Origin: an uncultured Bacteroidota bacterium
GTDB lineage: Bacteria; Bacteroidota; Bacteroidia; Bacteroidales; P3
NCBI GenBank assembly: GCA_900545215.1
Contig: UQXW01000002.1
Location: forward strand, 1-64,000
DNA: 64,000 nt
Reading direction: 5' to 3'
Shown: piece by piece, positions 34,427-43,098 of the stretch
Numbering within the stretch: the first letter of the stretch is position 1
How the letters are laid out: each line of letters opens with the position of its first letter
Notes under the pieces: generated by a model
Seen by the model: only the letters and a program-made list of their open reading frames with translations
What the model was told of the DNA's origin: nothing
Database searches by the model: none
Position numbers and translations under genes: made by a program

Positions 34427-35329
34427 ATGGAAAATAGTTCAAAACCTGTTTTGATTGATGGCAGGATTATTGCCAAGACAATCAAAGAAGAAATCAAACA
34501 AGAGGTTCAAAACATACTTACCGAAGGTAAAAGACCTCCGCATTTGGTTGCCGTGATAGTCGGAGAAGACGGAGCAAGCCTCTCCTACGTTGCAAGCAAA
34601 GAGAAACAATCCAAGGAAGTGGGCTTCACTTCATCTGTTTACCGTTTTCCCGAGACAATAAGCGAGAAACAGTTGTTGGAAACCCTCGACTTTCTCAACA
34701 AAGACCCCGAAGTAGATGGCTATATCGTCCAACTTCCGTTGCCAAAGCACATAAATGAAAGGAAAGTGCTTGAAGCCATTGCCCCAAGCAAGGATGTGGA
34801 CGGTTTTCACCCCTCGAACGGTGGTCGTATGATGCTCGGCATGCCTACTTACATACCTGCGACACCATACGGAATAAAACAATTATTGGAACGCAGCGAA
34901 ATCGAAACCGAGGGAAAGCATTGCGTTGTTCTCGGAAGAAGCAATATCGTCGGCACACCCATGGCAATCCTGATGAGTCGCAATTCCAAGAAAGCGAATT
35001 GCACCGTAACTCTTTGCCATTCCAAAACCAAAAACATAAAGGAAATCTGCCGCAGTGCAGACATTCTCATCGTTGCAATAGGCAAGCCTGAGTTCGTAAC
35101 AGCCGACATGGTCAAAGACGGAGCCGTTGTGATAGACGTGGGTATCCACAGAGTGGAAGCGGACAATGAAAAAGGCTACAAAATCATCGGAGACGTGAAA
35201 TTCGACGAAGTGGCACCGAAATGCAAAGCCATCACCCCTGTTCCGGGTGGCGTGGGACCGATGACGATAGTTTCATTGTTGGACAACACGATGAAAGCGT
35301 ACAAACACGAGATTTACGAAGCCGAATAA
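34427..35329 (+). CDS. folD: Bifunctional methylenetetrahydrofolate dehydrogenase/cyclohydrolase FolD
   Basis: A 300-residue cytoplasmic enzyme interconverting 5,10-methylene-, methenyl- and 10-formyl-tetrahydrofolate for purine and formyl-methionine supply. The catalytic Lys lies in SYVASKEKQSKEVGF. The nucleotide-binding loop is VLGRSNIVGTPMAILM, and the end motif is TPVPGGVGPMTIVSLLDNT. It is in an operon with ffh and closed by a terminator. Confidence 0.96.
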   Translation: MENSSKPVLIDGRIIAKTIKEEIKQEVQNILTEGKRPPHLVAVIVGEDGASLSYVASKEKQSKEVGFTSSVYRFPETISEKQLLETLDFLNKDPEVDGYIVQLPLPKHINERKVLEAIAPSKDVDGFHPSNGGRMMLGMPTYIPATPYGIKQLLERSEIETEGKHCVVLGRSNIVGTPMAILMSRNSKKANCTVTLCHSKTKNIKEICRSADILIVAIGKPEFVTADMVKDGAVVIDVGIHRVEADNEKGYKIIGDVKFDEVAPKCKAITPVPGGVGPMTIVSLLDNTMKAYKHEIYEAE

Positions 35330-35350
35330 AACAATCCTTTAATATGAAAC

Positions 35351-35380
35351 AAGGCGTGAACCAACCCTTCACGCCTTTTA
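35351..35380 (+). terminator. folD terminator
   Basis: Arms AAGGCGTGAA and TTCACGCCTT with a seven-base loop, then TTATTGTT. Confidence 0.82.
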
Positions 35381-35389
35381 TTGTTACCT

Positions 35390-36022
35390 ATGGACAAAAC
35401 AAACGAAGCTCTTCACAAAGCGGGCGAATTGTTACCCGTTGCAGAAACCTTTTATTCTCTTCAAGGCGAAGGATACAATACAGGCAAACCGGCTTTTTTC
35501 ATAAGATTGAGCGGGTGCAACGTACATTGCCCTTTTTGCGACAGCAAGAATACATGGAACATGGAAGCTGCCGAGTGGTTGACCATTGCGGAGTTGACCG
35601 AAAAAGTAAAAGAAAGCGGAGCCGAAAACATAGTGATAACAGGAGGCGAACCGCTCATGAACAACCTTACCCCTCTTTGCCAAGCCCTGCATTCCGCAGG
35701 TCGTAAACTCTGGCTCGAAACCTCCGCAAGCCTGCCTTTCAGCGGGAAATGGGATTGGGTCTGCATATCCCCGAAGAAAAGCCTTCCGCCGCTCGAAGCG
35801 AACCTCGCCTTTGCCGATGAACTTAAAATTGTCATCAGTACTGCCAAAGACCTGAACGAACTTGCCAAATACGAACAAGCCGTACCCGAACATACACAGC
35901 TTTATCTGCAAGCCGAATGGGATAAACGTCGAGAAATTACCCCAATCATCATTTCCCATATCAAAGAACATCAAAATTGGAGGCTGAGCCTGCAAACGCA
36001 CAAGTGGCTTGACATAGAATAA
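35390..36022 (+). CDS. queE: 7-carboxy-7-deazaguanine synthase QueE
   Basis: A 210-residue radical SAM enzyme that converts 6-carboxytetrahydropterin to 7-carboxy-7-deazaguanine, on the pathway to queuosine in tRNA. The early motif YSLQGEGYNTGKPAFFIRL is diagnostic. The cluster-binding cysteines follow in SGCNVHCPFCDSK (C-x3-C-x2-C), then ITGGEPLMN. The end QTHKWLDIE is the usual C-terminus. ATG 35390 is preferred to the TTG at 35381. The other queuosine genes are not in the window. Confidence 0.93.
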   Translation: MDKTNEALHKAGELLPVAETFYSLQGEGYNTGKPAFFIRLSGCNVHCPFCDSKNTWNMEAAEWLTIAELTEKVKESGAENIVITGGEPLMNNLTPLCQALHSAGRKLWLETSASLPFSGKWDWVCISPKKSLPPLEANLAFADELKIVISTAKDLNELAKYEQAVPEHTQLYLQAEWDKRREITPIIISHIKEHQNWRLSLQTHKWLDIE

Positions 36023-36077
36023 ACACCGGAACTGTTGTTTTTTTCATTGAAAGGCCGTCCGATATGTTTTATTTGCA

Positions 36078-36085
36078 TACCTTTG
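36078..36085 (+). promoter_or_regulatory. Promoter -7 box before the 36127 operon
   Basis: TACCTTTG with an upstream TTTG; 41 bp before ATG 36127. Confidence 0.65.
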
Positions 36086-36126
36086 CAAGCGTATTTTAAC
36101 TTCATGAGAAACAAAACGACAAACGA

Positions 36127-36615
36127 ATGAAACAATACATCGGAACACTCAACAAAACATGGCTTGCAATACTTCTTGCAACAGTACTCTTTGCCTGCTT
36201 TCTTGCATTCACGCATCACTTCACACATTTGGGAGCATTCTTCACGGGACGCAAAGCCGTCATCGTATCATACGGACTTATGCTTATGATGGTCGTGTGC
36301 GTATTCGCAGCAACCAAAGGTACAAGACGCCATCTTTTGCAAATGAGAGCATGCACCATACCGCAAAAAGCAGAAAAATACAGAACACTGATTGTAAAAC
36401 GCCTCGTCTTCTACAACCTCGTAAACGACATGGCACTCATCGGCCTCTTCCTCTGCGGTTCGATGAATTACCTTCTTTTCAGCGGAATATCCGTACTGCT
36501 GATACTGCTTTCCAAACCGAACGAAACCAAATTGAAAATAGACCTCTCGTTAAACGAGAAAGAAATACAGGAGTTTGAACAACTAAAATTTGAAAAGACA
36601 TGGAGTTTGAAATAA
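36127..36615 (+). CDS. Small four-helix membrane protein of unknown function
   Basis: A 162-residue protein with hydrophobic segments at about 12-32, 45-63, 98-112 and 112-126, and a charged C-terminal tail (NEKEIQEFEQLKFEKTWSLK). No family is recognised. It overlaps the following oxidoreductase gene by 16 bp, and the two share a promoter, so they are translationally coupled. A role in that enzyme's assembly or membrane placement is possible but is only inferred from position. Confidence 0.75.
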   Translation: MKQYIGTLNKTWLAILLATVLFACFLAFTHHFTHLGAFFTGRKAVIVSYGLMLMMVVCVFAATKGTRRHLLQMRACTIPQKAEKYRTLIVKRLVFYNLVNDMALIGLFLCGSMNYLLFSGISVLLILLSKPNETKLKIDLSLNEKEIQEFEQLKFEKTWSLK

Positions 36616-38855
36616 AACGAAAAGAGAAACTGACCAGCAATATCTTCCTCATGGAAGTTGAAGCCGCATGGGTTGCCAGAGCAGCCAAACCCGGACAATT
36701 CGTCATCGTCATAATAGATGACAAGGGTGAAAGAATACCCTTGACCATCTGCGATTACGACACAAGCAAAGGCACCATAACCCTCGTATTCCAAATCGTC
36801 GGCAAATCCACCGAACGTATGGCACAACTCGGAATGGGCGACCGCTTCAAAGACATTGTCGGACCGTTGGGCAAAGAATCCATGCTCGTTCACCTTTCCG
36901 ACCAAGAAGCCAAGGGCAGACGTATGCTCTTCGTGGCAGGCGGCGTGGGAACGGCACCGATTTACCCTCAGTTGAAATGGGCAAAAGCCCACGGCATGAA
37001 AGCCGACGTCATCATCGGAACAAAAACCAAAAACACTCTGATTTTGGAAGACATGATGAAAGAATACGCCGACAATCTCTACATCTGCACCGACGACGGC
37101 AGCTACGGCATGCACGGCTTGGTTACCGACGCAATCAAATACTTGGTTGAAGAAAAGAAACAACAATACGATGAAGTCGTGGCAATAGGACCCATGATAA
37201 TGATGAAGTTCGTTTCCCTTCTCACCAAAGACCTCGGCTTGAAAACCACGGTCAGCCTCAACTCCCTTATGGTCGATGGAACCGGAATGTGCGGAGCATG
37301 CCGTGTAAGCATAGGTGGCAAAACCAAATTCACCTGCGTTGACGGACCGGAGTTCGATGCACACCTTGTGGACTTCGATGAAGCCATGAGAAGACAATCC
37401 ATGTACAAAACCCATGAGATAGCCACCGACTCCAAAAACCATAAATGCAACCTCACAGCAGAGGTCAACCGCACCATCAAACGTCGCAGAGTACCCGTAA
37501 GGGAACAAGACCCTGTCATACGAATAAACAACTTCGACGAAGTATGCTACGGCTACACCGCAGAGGAAGCCATGGAAGAAGCAGACCGTTGTCTGCAATG
37601 CAAGAACCCGGGTTGCATAGGAGCATGCCCCGTATCCATCAATATACCTGACTTTATCAAACAAATAAAAGAAGGAAACTTCGCACAAGCCTATAAAATC
37701 ATCAGTCAATCCTCCACCCTACCCGCAGTATGCGGAAGAGTATGTCCGCAAGAAACCCAATGCGAAGGCAGCTGTATCATGGGCAAGAAAGGAGACCCCG
37801 TTGCGATAGGCAAATTGGAACGCTTCATAGCCGACTGGGCAAGAGAAGTCAAATTGAATTTCACCGAAGTCGAACCAGCCAACGGAAAGAAAGTAGCCGT
37901 TGTGGGAGCCGGTCCGAGCGGTTTGACCTGTGCAGGCGACTTGGCAAAGAAAGGCTACGACGTAACCATCTTCGAAGCCCTCCATCAATCCGGCGGAGTA
38001 TTGGTATATGGAATTCCAGAATTCCGTCTGCCGAAAGACACCGTGGTGAAAGCCGAAGTGGAAAACGTAAAGAAGTTGGGAGTAAAGATAATAAACGACG
38101 TAATCATCGGACGAAGCATAACCATAGACGAACTTTTCGACAAGGAAGGCTTCTCCGCCGTTTACATCGCCTCCGGAGCTGGCTTGCCGAAATTCATGAA
38201 CATACCGGGCAAGAACCTTAACGGAGTCGTATCCGCCAACGAACTTTTGACCCGTTCCAACCTCATGAAAGCATACAAGGAAGGCTATGACACGCCAATC
38301 TATCCGGGAAAGGTAACCATAGTCGTGGGAGGCGGAAATGTAGCAATGGACGCTGCACGTACCGCAAGACGATTGGGAGCGGAAGTACATCTTGTCTATC
38401 GAAGAAGCAAAGCGGAAATGCCGGCAAGAGCCGAAGAAGTGGAACACGCAAAGCAGGAGGGCATAGAATTTCACTTCATGACCAACCCCGTTGAAATCAT
38501 CGGAGACGAGCAAGGCTGGGTAAAAGCAGTGAAATGTATCAAAATGGAATTGGGAGCCCCTGACGCAAGCGGAAGACGTTCACCTGTCGAACTCAAAGGC
38601 AGCGAACACGAACTCCAAGCCGATTGCGTAGTCATGGCGTTGGGAACAGCACCTAACAAACTGATAACCGACACCACCGAACACCTCAAATCCACCGAGT
38701 GGGGAGGCATACTCACCGATGACAAAGCCGCAACCTCACGCGAAGGTATCTTTGCAGGAGGCGATGCCGTCATAGGAGCAGCCACCGTCATACTCGCAAT
38801 GGGAGCAGGCAGAAAAGCCGCCGCCGGCATTGACGAATACTTGAAAAACAAATAA
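36600..38855 (+). CDS. Fused NfnA/NfnB-type ferredoxin:NADP oxidoreductase
   Basis: A 751-residue flavoprotein joining two normally separate subunits. Residues 1-280 are a PyrK/NfnA-like FAD- and NAD-binding unit with a [2Fe-2S] site (DGTGMCGACRVSIGGK...FTC). Residues 300-751 are a glutamate-synthase small-subunit/NfnB-like unit with two [4Fe-4S] sites (CLQCKNPGCIGACPV; CGRVCPQETQCEGSC). It also has dinucleotide loops GAGPSGLTCAGDLA and VVGGGNVAMDAARTARR. In anaerobes the Nfn pair performs electron bifurcation between NADH, ferredoxin and NADP. Databases often call the fusion dihydroorotate dehydrogenase B subunit/glutamate synthase. The fusion is usual in Bacteroidota. Confidence 0.92.
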   Translation: MEFEIKRKEKLTSNIFLMEVEAAWVARAAKPGQFVIVIIDDKGERIPLTICDYDTSKGTITLVFQIVGKSTERMAQLGMGDRFKDIVGPLGKESMLVHLSDQEAKGRRMLFVAGGVGTAPIYPQLKWAKAHGMKADVIIGTKTKNTLILEDMMKEYADNLYICTDDGSYGMHGLVTDAIKYLVEEKKQQYDEVVAIGPMIMMKFVSLLTKDLGLKTTVSLNSLMVDGTGMCGACRVSIGGKTKFTCVDGPEFDAHLVDFDEAMRRQSMYKTHEIATDSKNHKCNLTAEVNRTIKRRRVPVREQDPVIRINNFDEVCYGYTAEEAMEEADRCLQCKNPGCIGACPVSINIPDFIKQIKEGNFAQAYKIISQSSTLPAVCGRVCPQETQCEGSCIMGKKGDPVAIGKLERFIADWAREVKLNFTEVEPANGKKVAVVGAGPSGLTCAGDLAKKGYDVTIFEALHQSGGVLVYGIPEFRLPKDTVVKAEVENVKKLGVKIINDVIIGRSITIDELFDKEGFSAVYIASGAGLPKFMNIPGKNLNGVVSANELLTRSNLMKAYKEGYDTPIYPGKVTIVVGGGNVAMDAARTARRLGAEVHLVYRRSKAEMPARAEEVEHAKQEGIEFHFMTNPVEIIGDEQGWVKAVKCIKMELGAPDASGRRSPVELKGSEHELQADCVVMALGTAPNKLITDTTEHLKSTEWGGILTDDKAATSREGIFAGGDAVIGAATVILAMGAGRKAAAGIDEYLKNK

Positions 38856-38877
38856 AGCCATAACAACACAAAATACA

Positions 38878-38916
38878 GAACCGCTGCAACTATGTGTTGC
38901 AGCGGTTCTTCTTTTC
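38878..38916 (+). terminator. Terminator after the Nfn-type gene
   Basis: Arms GAACCGCTGCAAC and GTTGCAGCGGTTC with a short loop, followed by TTCTTTT. Confidence 0.9.
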
Positions 38917-38969
38917 AGTTCATTCGCCGAACCTTACATCTTGAACTTCTCTCATTCCATCACTCACAT

Positions 38970-39551
38970 TCACAATTCTAATAACTTTTCCCCTTTCTTG
39001 AAATATTCTTTGAAATCCATAATCGGGGTATAGGTAGCATTGGGATCCGTAGCTCCAAAGAACAAATACACTGCCAGCATTTCCCCCTTTTTATCGGAAG
39101 GCTTATCGTCGTCATCAACAATATAGGAACACCTGAATGTTCCATTCTTATCCCAAAAATGACGATGTTTGAAAGGGTATCTCGATAAATGAAGTTCTAT
39201 CCTGTCTTGTAGCAAATACAAATCCATCATTCTATCCAACGAAAAGCAATAATAACATTTGCCCTTATACTTCAAAACGATATGACATTTTTCACTAAAA
39301 TCATAATTGACCCCGTCATGCTCAGGCAATCGTATATTATTCCCATCGAACACCGCTGCCTTGTAAATACCTTTGGTTCCACCCGTTTCATCGCCCAGCA
39401 CTATATACAAGCCGAAATCATTATTCAATTTATGTTCCACACCGTTCTCTGCAAAGTATATCTTCAAAGAATTACTCTGCTGGCTTCTTGCAGTATGTGT
39501 TGCCAATAAAACGACAACTGACAGACAAACAAATTTGATATACGCATTCAT
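38970..39551 (-). CDS. Secreted hypothetical protein, paralogue 1
   Basis: A 193-residue protein with a signal peptide ending near residue 23 (LLATHTARSQ). It shares with the next gene an N-terminal LNNDF plan, a central block (VLKYKGKCYYCFSLDRMMDL, compared with LFRYKGKVYYCATFRTKDIY) and an almost identical C-terminus (FKEYFKKGEKLLEL, compared with FEEYFRKGEKLLEL). No known family is recognised. The pair lies downstream of an RHS-protein relic, a place where immunity genes often sit, so an immunity role is conceivable but unproven. Confidence 0.75.
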   Translation of the reverse strand: MNAYIKFVCLSVVVLLATHTARSQQSNSLKIYFAENGVEHKLNNDFGLYIVLGDETGGTKGIYKAAVFDGNNIRLPEHDGVNYDFSEKCHIVLKYKGKCYYCFSLDRMMDLYLLQDRIELHLSRYPFKHRHFWDKNGTFRCSYIVDDDDKPSDKKGEMLAVYLFFGATDPNATYTPIMDFKEYFKKGEKLLEL

Positions 39552-39569
39552 TTCCTTGCCCCTTTCTCT

Positions 39570-40148
39570 TTATAATTCCAATAACTTCTCGCCTTTCCTG
39601 AAATACTCTTCGAAATCTCTGATAGGCGTAAATCTTGCTTCGCTTTCTGTGGATTCATTCTTCGTAAAGAGTATCACAGACACCTCCCCTATTATACTTT
39701 CGTCGGAGAAGTATTCATCATACTTATAGAATTTACTCTCCATTATATTTTCCAAATGTTCGCCATATTCCCACGTCCAAAAAAGGAATTTATAGAAAGG
39801 TTTTTCCTGCAAATGAATAACGAGCGTAGATATATCATAAATATCCTTCGTGCGGAATGTGGCACAATAATACACTTTGCCTTTATATCGAAAAAGTATC
39901 GAACAATCTTTGTATGCATCTTTTGAGTATATTCCCGATGGTAATACTATCTGGTTTTTCATGAATACATTAGGTTTGTATATCACCTTGCTTTGATCTT
40001 CGTACTCATAGACAAAATATATTTCGAAATCATTGTTCAGCACCTGTTGCTTCCCATTATTCCAAAACTGAACATCCACATTAAATTGAGCTATCGCAAT
40101 CGATGAACCGACAACCATACTCATTAACAATACAATAAACTTTCTCAT
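39570..40148 (-). CDS. Secreted hypothetical protein, paralogue 2
   Basis: A 192-residue protein with a signal peptide (RKFIVLLMSMVVGSSIAIAQ). It is a tandem paralogue of the gene at 38970, 18 bp away and in the same direction. Shared blocks are LNNDFEIYFVYE, RYKGKVYYCA and the end RDFEEYFRKGEKLLEL. The protein is otherwise divergent, which suggests an old duplication. The upstream neighbour in the same direction is the RHS relic. Function unknown. Confidence 0.75.
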   Translation of the reverse strand: MRKFIVLLMSMVVGSSIAIAQFNVDVQFWNNGKQQVLNNDFEIYFVYEYEDQSKVIYKPNVFMKNQIVLPSGIYSKDAYKDCSILFRYKGKVYYCATFRTKDIYDISTLVIHLQEKPFYKFLFWTWEYGEHLENIMESKFYKYDEYFSDESIIGEVSVILFTKNESTESEARFTPIRDFEEYFRKGEKLLEL

Positions 40149-40157
40149 ACTCTATTC

Positions 40158-40430
40158 TATTTTGGCATTAGCTTTTATATCTTTGAATTTTTCCATATAC
40201 CTGCCGAACGTCTCCTTCACCCTGATATTGTTGCTCGAACAGTTTATCATATTCATCTCCTGTAATCGGCTTTATTCTGTCGTTTATGTCATCTTCCGTT
40301 CTGTCCGTGAACCCGCCGCCTATTTTGCTACACACCCTCCTATCTCACTCGAAGTAATGTTTGGTGTAGCCTTTGCCGTTCAGGGTGATAAGGTTGTTAA
40401 TTGTACTACTGTCTATATTTAGATAATTGT
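40158..40430 (-). pseudogene. Relic of an RHS-repeat-type protein
   Basis: Read leftward, the DNA codes NNLITLNGKGYTKHYFE, then TGA, then DRRVCSKIGGGFTDRTEDDI, NDRIKPITGDEYDKLFEQQY. After a frameshift near 40240 it continues VKETFGRYMEKFKDIKANAK to a stop. The words GKGYTKHYFE-DRRVCSKIGGG resemble RHS core repeats of Bacteroidota; the TGA probably replaces a Gly codon (GGA). The gene is broken by a stop and a frameshift. Its left part overlaps the 3' end of the gene at 40406 in another frame. Confidence 0.6.
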
Positions 40431-41095
40431 GCATCTCTCTGCCAAATTTCCGATTTTACATCAGCGTCAATATAACCATACTTAACCACAGAAGAGTCTT
40501 TACAGCCATCTTCGAAATAATAAAATGGTATCTGCCATCGAAATAATTGAGCCACGATGGCCACTGATAAATATAACGAATCGTGTATAGAGGTTTTATC
40601 TGTTGATTTTACTTTCCTATCACATAGATTGAAATTCATTTCATGATTCTCATGAAAATAATACGAAAGAAACATCTTCTTATCCTTACACAAAAATTCA
40701 AATACAGGATCTGTGTATTCAATGTCACAAAACCAATTATATATATCTTTATTCTTTTCAGTTTCCGTACTTCCTCTTGGCGGAAGATGAATTATTACTT
40801 CTCCATTTAATATGCGCTTTACATACGATATATATTCCTCATTGTTCTGAAATCTAATACCTTTTTTCAATAGATAGAGTTCTAAATTATCATCGTATAT
40901 CATTATTTCTTTTCTTACTTCTCCATACATCACAGGTATAATCAATGCGTAGTCATAATAAGTACAATCCCTACACCTACAATGATAATTAGTAAGTTCT
41001 TCTATAAATTCATCGTTTTTATTCATTGAATCTACTTGTGCGAATAGTGATATGGACATAAACAATATCACCGAGGTGAGATAAATTCTTTGCAT
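40406..41095 (-). CDS. Secreted hypothetical protein
   Basis: A 229-residue protein with a signal peptide (IYLTSVILFMSISLFAQ). It has two close cysteine pairs (YHCRCRDCTYYDY) and a mid-region with charged segments. No family is recognised. Its last codons (LSKYRQ-stop) run into the RHS relic, so its true C-terminus may have been altered by the event that placed it there. A promoter box lies 170 bp upstream at 41265-41272. Confidence 0.65.
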   Translation of the reverse strand: MQRIYLTSVILFMSISLFAQVDSMNKNDEFIEELTNYHCRCRDCTYYDYALIIPVMYGEVRKEIMIYDDNLELYLLKKGIRFQNNEEYISYVKRILNGEVIIHLPPRGSTETEKNKDIYNWFCDIEYTDPVFEFLCKDKKMFLSYYFHENHEMNFNLCDRKVKSTDKTSIHDSLYLSVAIVAQLFRWQIPFYYFEDGCKDSSVVKYGYIDADVKSEIWQRDAQLSKYRQ

Positions 41096-41264
41096 TTTAT
41101 TCTTGGTTTGAAAAATACTTTTTGTGATTTTCTTTTGTTTCTTTGTTCCTTAGGCAAATATCCGGAAATATCTATATCCCAATATTTTGTCAAGAAGAAA
41201 CATTATCACAATGGCTAAAATATTCGAACTGCTTTCATTATGGCTTTTCTTATTGTTACATCTG

Positions 41265-41272
41265 CAAAGGTA
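41265..41272 (-). promoter_or_regulatory. Promoter -7 box for the gene at 40406
   Basis: TACCTTTG on the minus strand; the leader would be about 165 nt. Confidence 0.55.
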
Positions 41273-41489
41273 AGGTGAATTTGTTGAAACCTCCAAATTT
41301 TCTTTTGTTTTTCTCTTTCAATGTATGTAAATCGGCAAAGGGCTTTCTTCTCGTTCTATATCGTCAAATTGGTGAATTTACGTGTTTGTGTTCTTGTTTT
41401 CTTAATTGCGATGCAAGAAAACAAAGTTGTATGGTTTGCGGGATTTCTTTCGTGTTTCGGGGTACTTTCCTCCCAAAATATTGCTTCCT

Positions 41490-41890
41490 GTATATCGAAA
41501 TCGGGTCTTTCTCCAAAAAGTCGGCGTTTCTTTCCAAAAAGACGAAGTCTTTTGTCTCGAAAAACGAAGTTTCAGCACCACTAACTCTTCGTTTTCTCGG
41601 AATAAAACGCCGTTTTCCGTCCTCAAATACGGCGTTTTATTTTCTTCAATCGCCAAGATTTTTGCAAGTACTTGGGAAGTAATTATTTATCATTACCTCT
41701 TATTCTCGCAAAATTTTCAGAGTGGACATTCTTCGTTGGTTTCAGGTCCTGCCTTGGAGTTAGTGAAACTGAAAATCGTTAATCAAAACCTCCGCAAAAT
41801 CCTCAAATGGTAAAAAATGTAAAAAGTGAAATAGCGAGCCGAAAAAGGAAAGAATGATAAGGTGGAAAAGAGCATGGAAAGGGAGAAAAA
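41490..41890 (+). repeat. Conserved LRR-gene upstream module, copy C, without its gene
   Basis: Shares with copy B the run cactaactcttcgttttytcgg, the gacgaagtctttt...ctcg hairpin arm, and a hairpin with core ACGCCGT (arms 41602-41613 and 41629-41640, 12 bp perfect). It then shares gaaaatcgttaat and a purine-rich stretch. It lacks the TACCTTTG promoter and is not followed by an LRR gene. Confidence 0.6.
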
Positions 41891-42222
41891 GAGGGAGATT
41901 ATATCCTCACCGATGTCACAATCGGCATAGTCCCATGTTTTAGTCATTGACATTGAAAAATGAAGTAGAACGAGAGGTCAACTTATCCATGGCAGTGAGG
42001 TCGCCAAACGATATAGCAAACACGTATGCTGCAATCGAAAATTGGCGGTAGTTTGTACAAACCACAATTCGATGCACATAACCAACTTAAAAGAGTAGAG
42101 AACGCAAAAGAGGAATAGAAGCATATAACGCTTTTCGCTTTTTCGACTTACTTGCATTCGGAAGATTGATTTGTCCGCAGCATTCTATTCCGTCGAAAGA
42201 AGGAAGACCTACGGTAAAAAGG

Positions 42223-42262
42223 AAACCGGCATCGAAATCATGACGATTGCCGATACCGGTTT
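42223..42262 (-). terminator. Terminator of the response-regulator gene
   Basis: AAACCGG and CCGGTTT arms enclose an inner ATCG/CGAT pair. On the minus strand the stem is followed by TTTCCTTTTT. Confidence 0.6.
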
Positions 42263-42292
42263 TACTTTTGAAAAACTAATTTTCGAGAAAGC

Positions 42293-43006
42293 CTACTTGC
42301 TCAAAGGAATAAAAGCCAACTTGAAGCCTACTCCGTGTTGATTTACGATATCGACATTAGGGTCTTTTCTCAAATATTTTCTCAATTTGGTGATGTAAAC
42401 GTCCATGCTTCGAGCATTGAAATACGTATCGTTTCTCCAAATTTTCTGCAAAATGGTGCTTCTGTCAACAACTTGGTTAGGTGTCAAACAGAATATTCTC
42501 AACAATTCCGCTTCTTTGGAAGTAAGTTTAAGATTTTCCTTTTCTCCCGTTTGAGGATTTGTGTAGGTCATCATCTGACGGTTGTAATCGAACAAGAAGT
42601 TGGAAATCTCGAAAATATTCTCGTCATCGGAACTTACTCTTGTACGTCTCGTGATAACGTTTATTCTCATCAAGAGTTCGTCCATCGAGAACGGTTTGGT
42701 AAGGTAATCATCCGCACCCAAAGCAAAGCCGTTGAGTTTGTCTTGTTCCTGATTCTTTGCGGTAAGGAAGATTATCGGAACATTCTTCTTTATCTTCTTG
42801 ATTTCGATTGCGGCGGCAAATCCGTCCTTTACGGGCATCATCACATCGAGAATACACATAGTATATGTGTTATTCAAGAATAAGTCAACCGCTGCTGCAC
42901 CGTCTTTCGCCAAAGTACAGGAAAAACCTTTTTGTTCCAAATAAGCTTTCAAAAGAGGACCCAAATTGATGTCGTCTTCTGCCAATAAAATTTTTGCTTG
43001 CATCAT
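42293..43006 (-). CDS. rprY: OmpR-family response regulator, RprY-like
   Basis: A 237-residue two-component regulator. The receiver domain (about 4-120) has the acidic pair AEDD, the phospho-acceptor Asp in CILDVMMPVKDG, Thr in FLTAKN and Lys in TKPFSMDEL. The winged-helix output domain (about 135-232) has SKEAELLRIFCLTPNQVVDR and RSMDVYITKLRKYLRKDP. This resembles RprY of Bacteroides and Porphyromonas, linked to envelope and sodium or oxidative stress. No sensor kinase lies next to it, so its partner RprX-like kinase must be elsewhere. The symbol rests on similarity of pattern only. Confidence 0.85.
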   Translation of the reverse strand: MMQAKILLAEDDINLGPLLKAYLEQKGFSCTLAKDGAAAVDLFLNNTYTMCILDVMMPVKDGFAAAIEIKKIKKNVPIIFLTAKNQEQDKLNGFALGADDYLTKPFSMDELLMRINVITRRTRVSSDDENIFEISNFLFDYNRQMMTYTNPQTGEKENLKLTSKEAELLRIFCLTPNQVVDRSTILQKIWRNDTYFNARSMDVYITKLRKYLRKDPNVDIVNQHGVGFKLAFIPLSK

Positions 43007-43098
43007 ATCGATTCTGTTTTATTGTGTTTCTGTGCCTTTAACAAAAGAGCCTCGGAAAGGTTTAATTAACCACGAAGCTCTTTACTGTTTTTCTGATT

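Larger units (their letters stand above)
41096..42222. other. 1.1-kb non-coding stretch with decayed repeats
   Basis: No supportable gene. It holds the promoter of the gene at 40406 (41265-41272), a third LRR-type upstream module (about 41490-41890) and about 330 bases (41890-42222) in which nothing can be named. Frames up to 179 codons are open here but look like no protein family and cross the hairpins. Confidence 0.7.

Noticed and set aside
41143..41682. A 179-codon open frame
   Set aside because: It spans hairpins of the LRR upstream module and an antisense promoter, has low-complexity Phe/Ser/Lys content and resembles no family.
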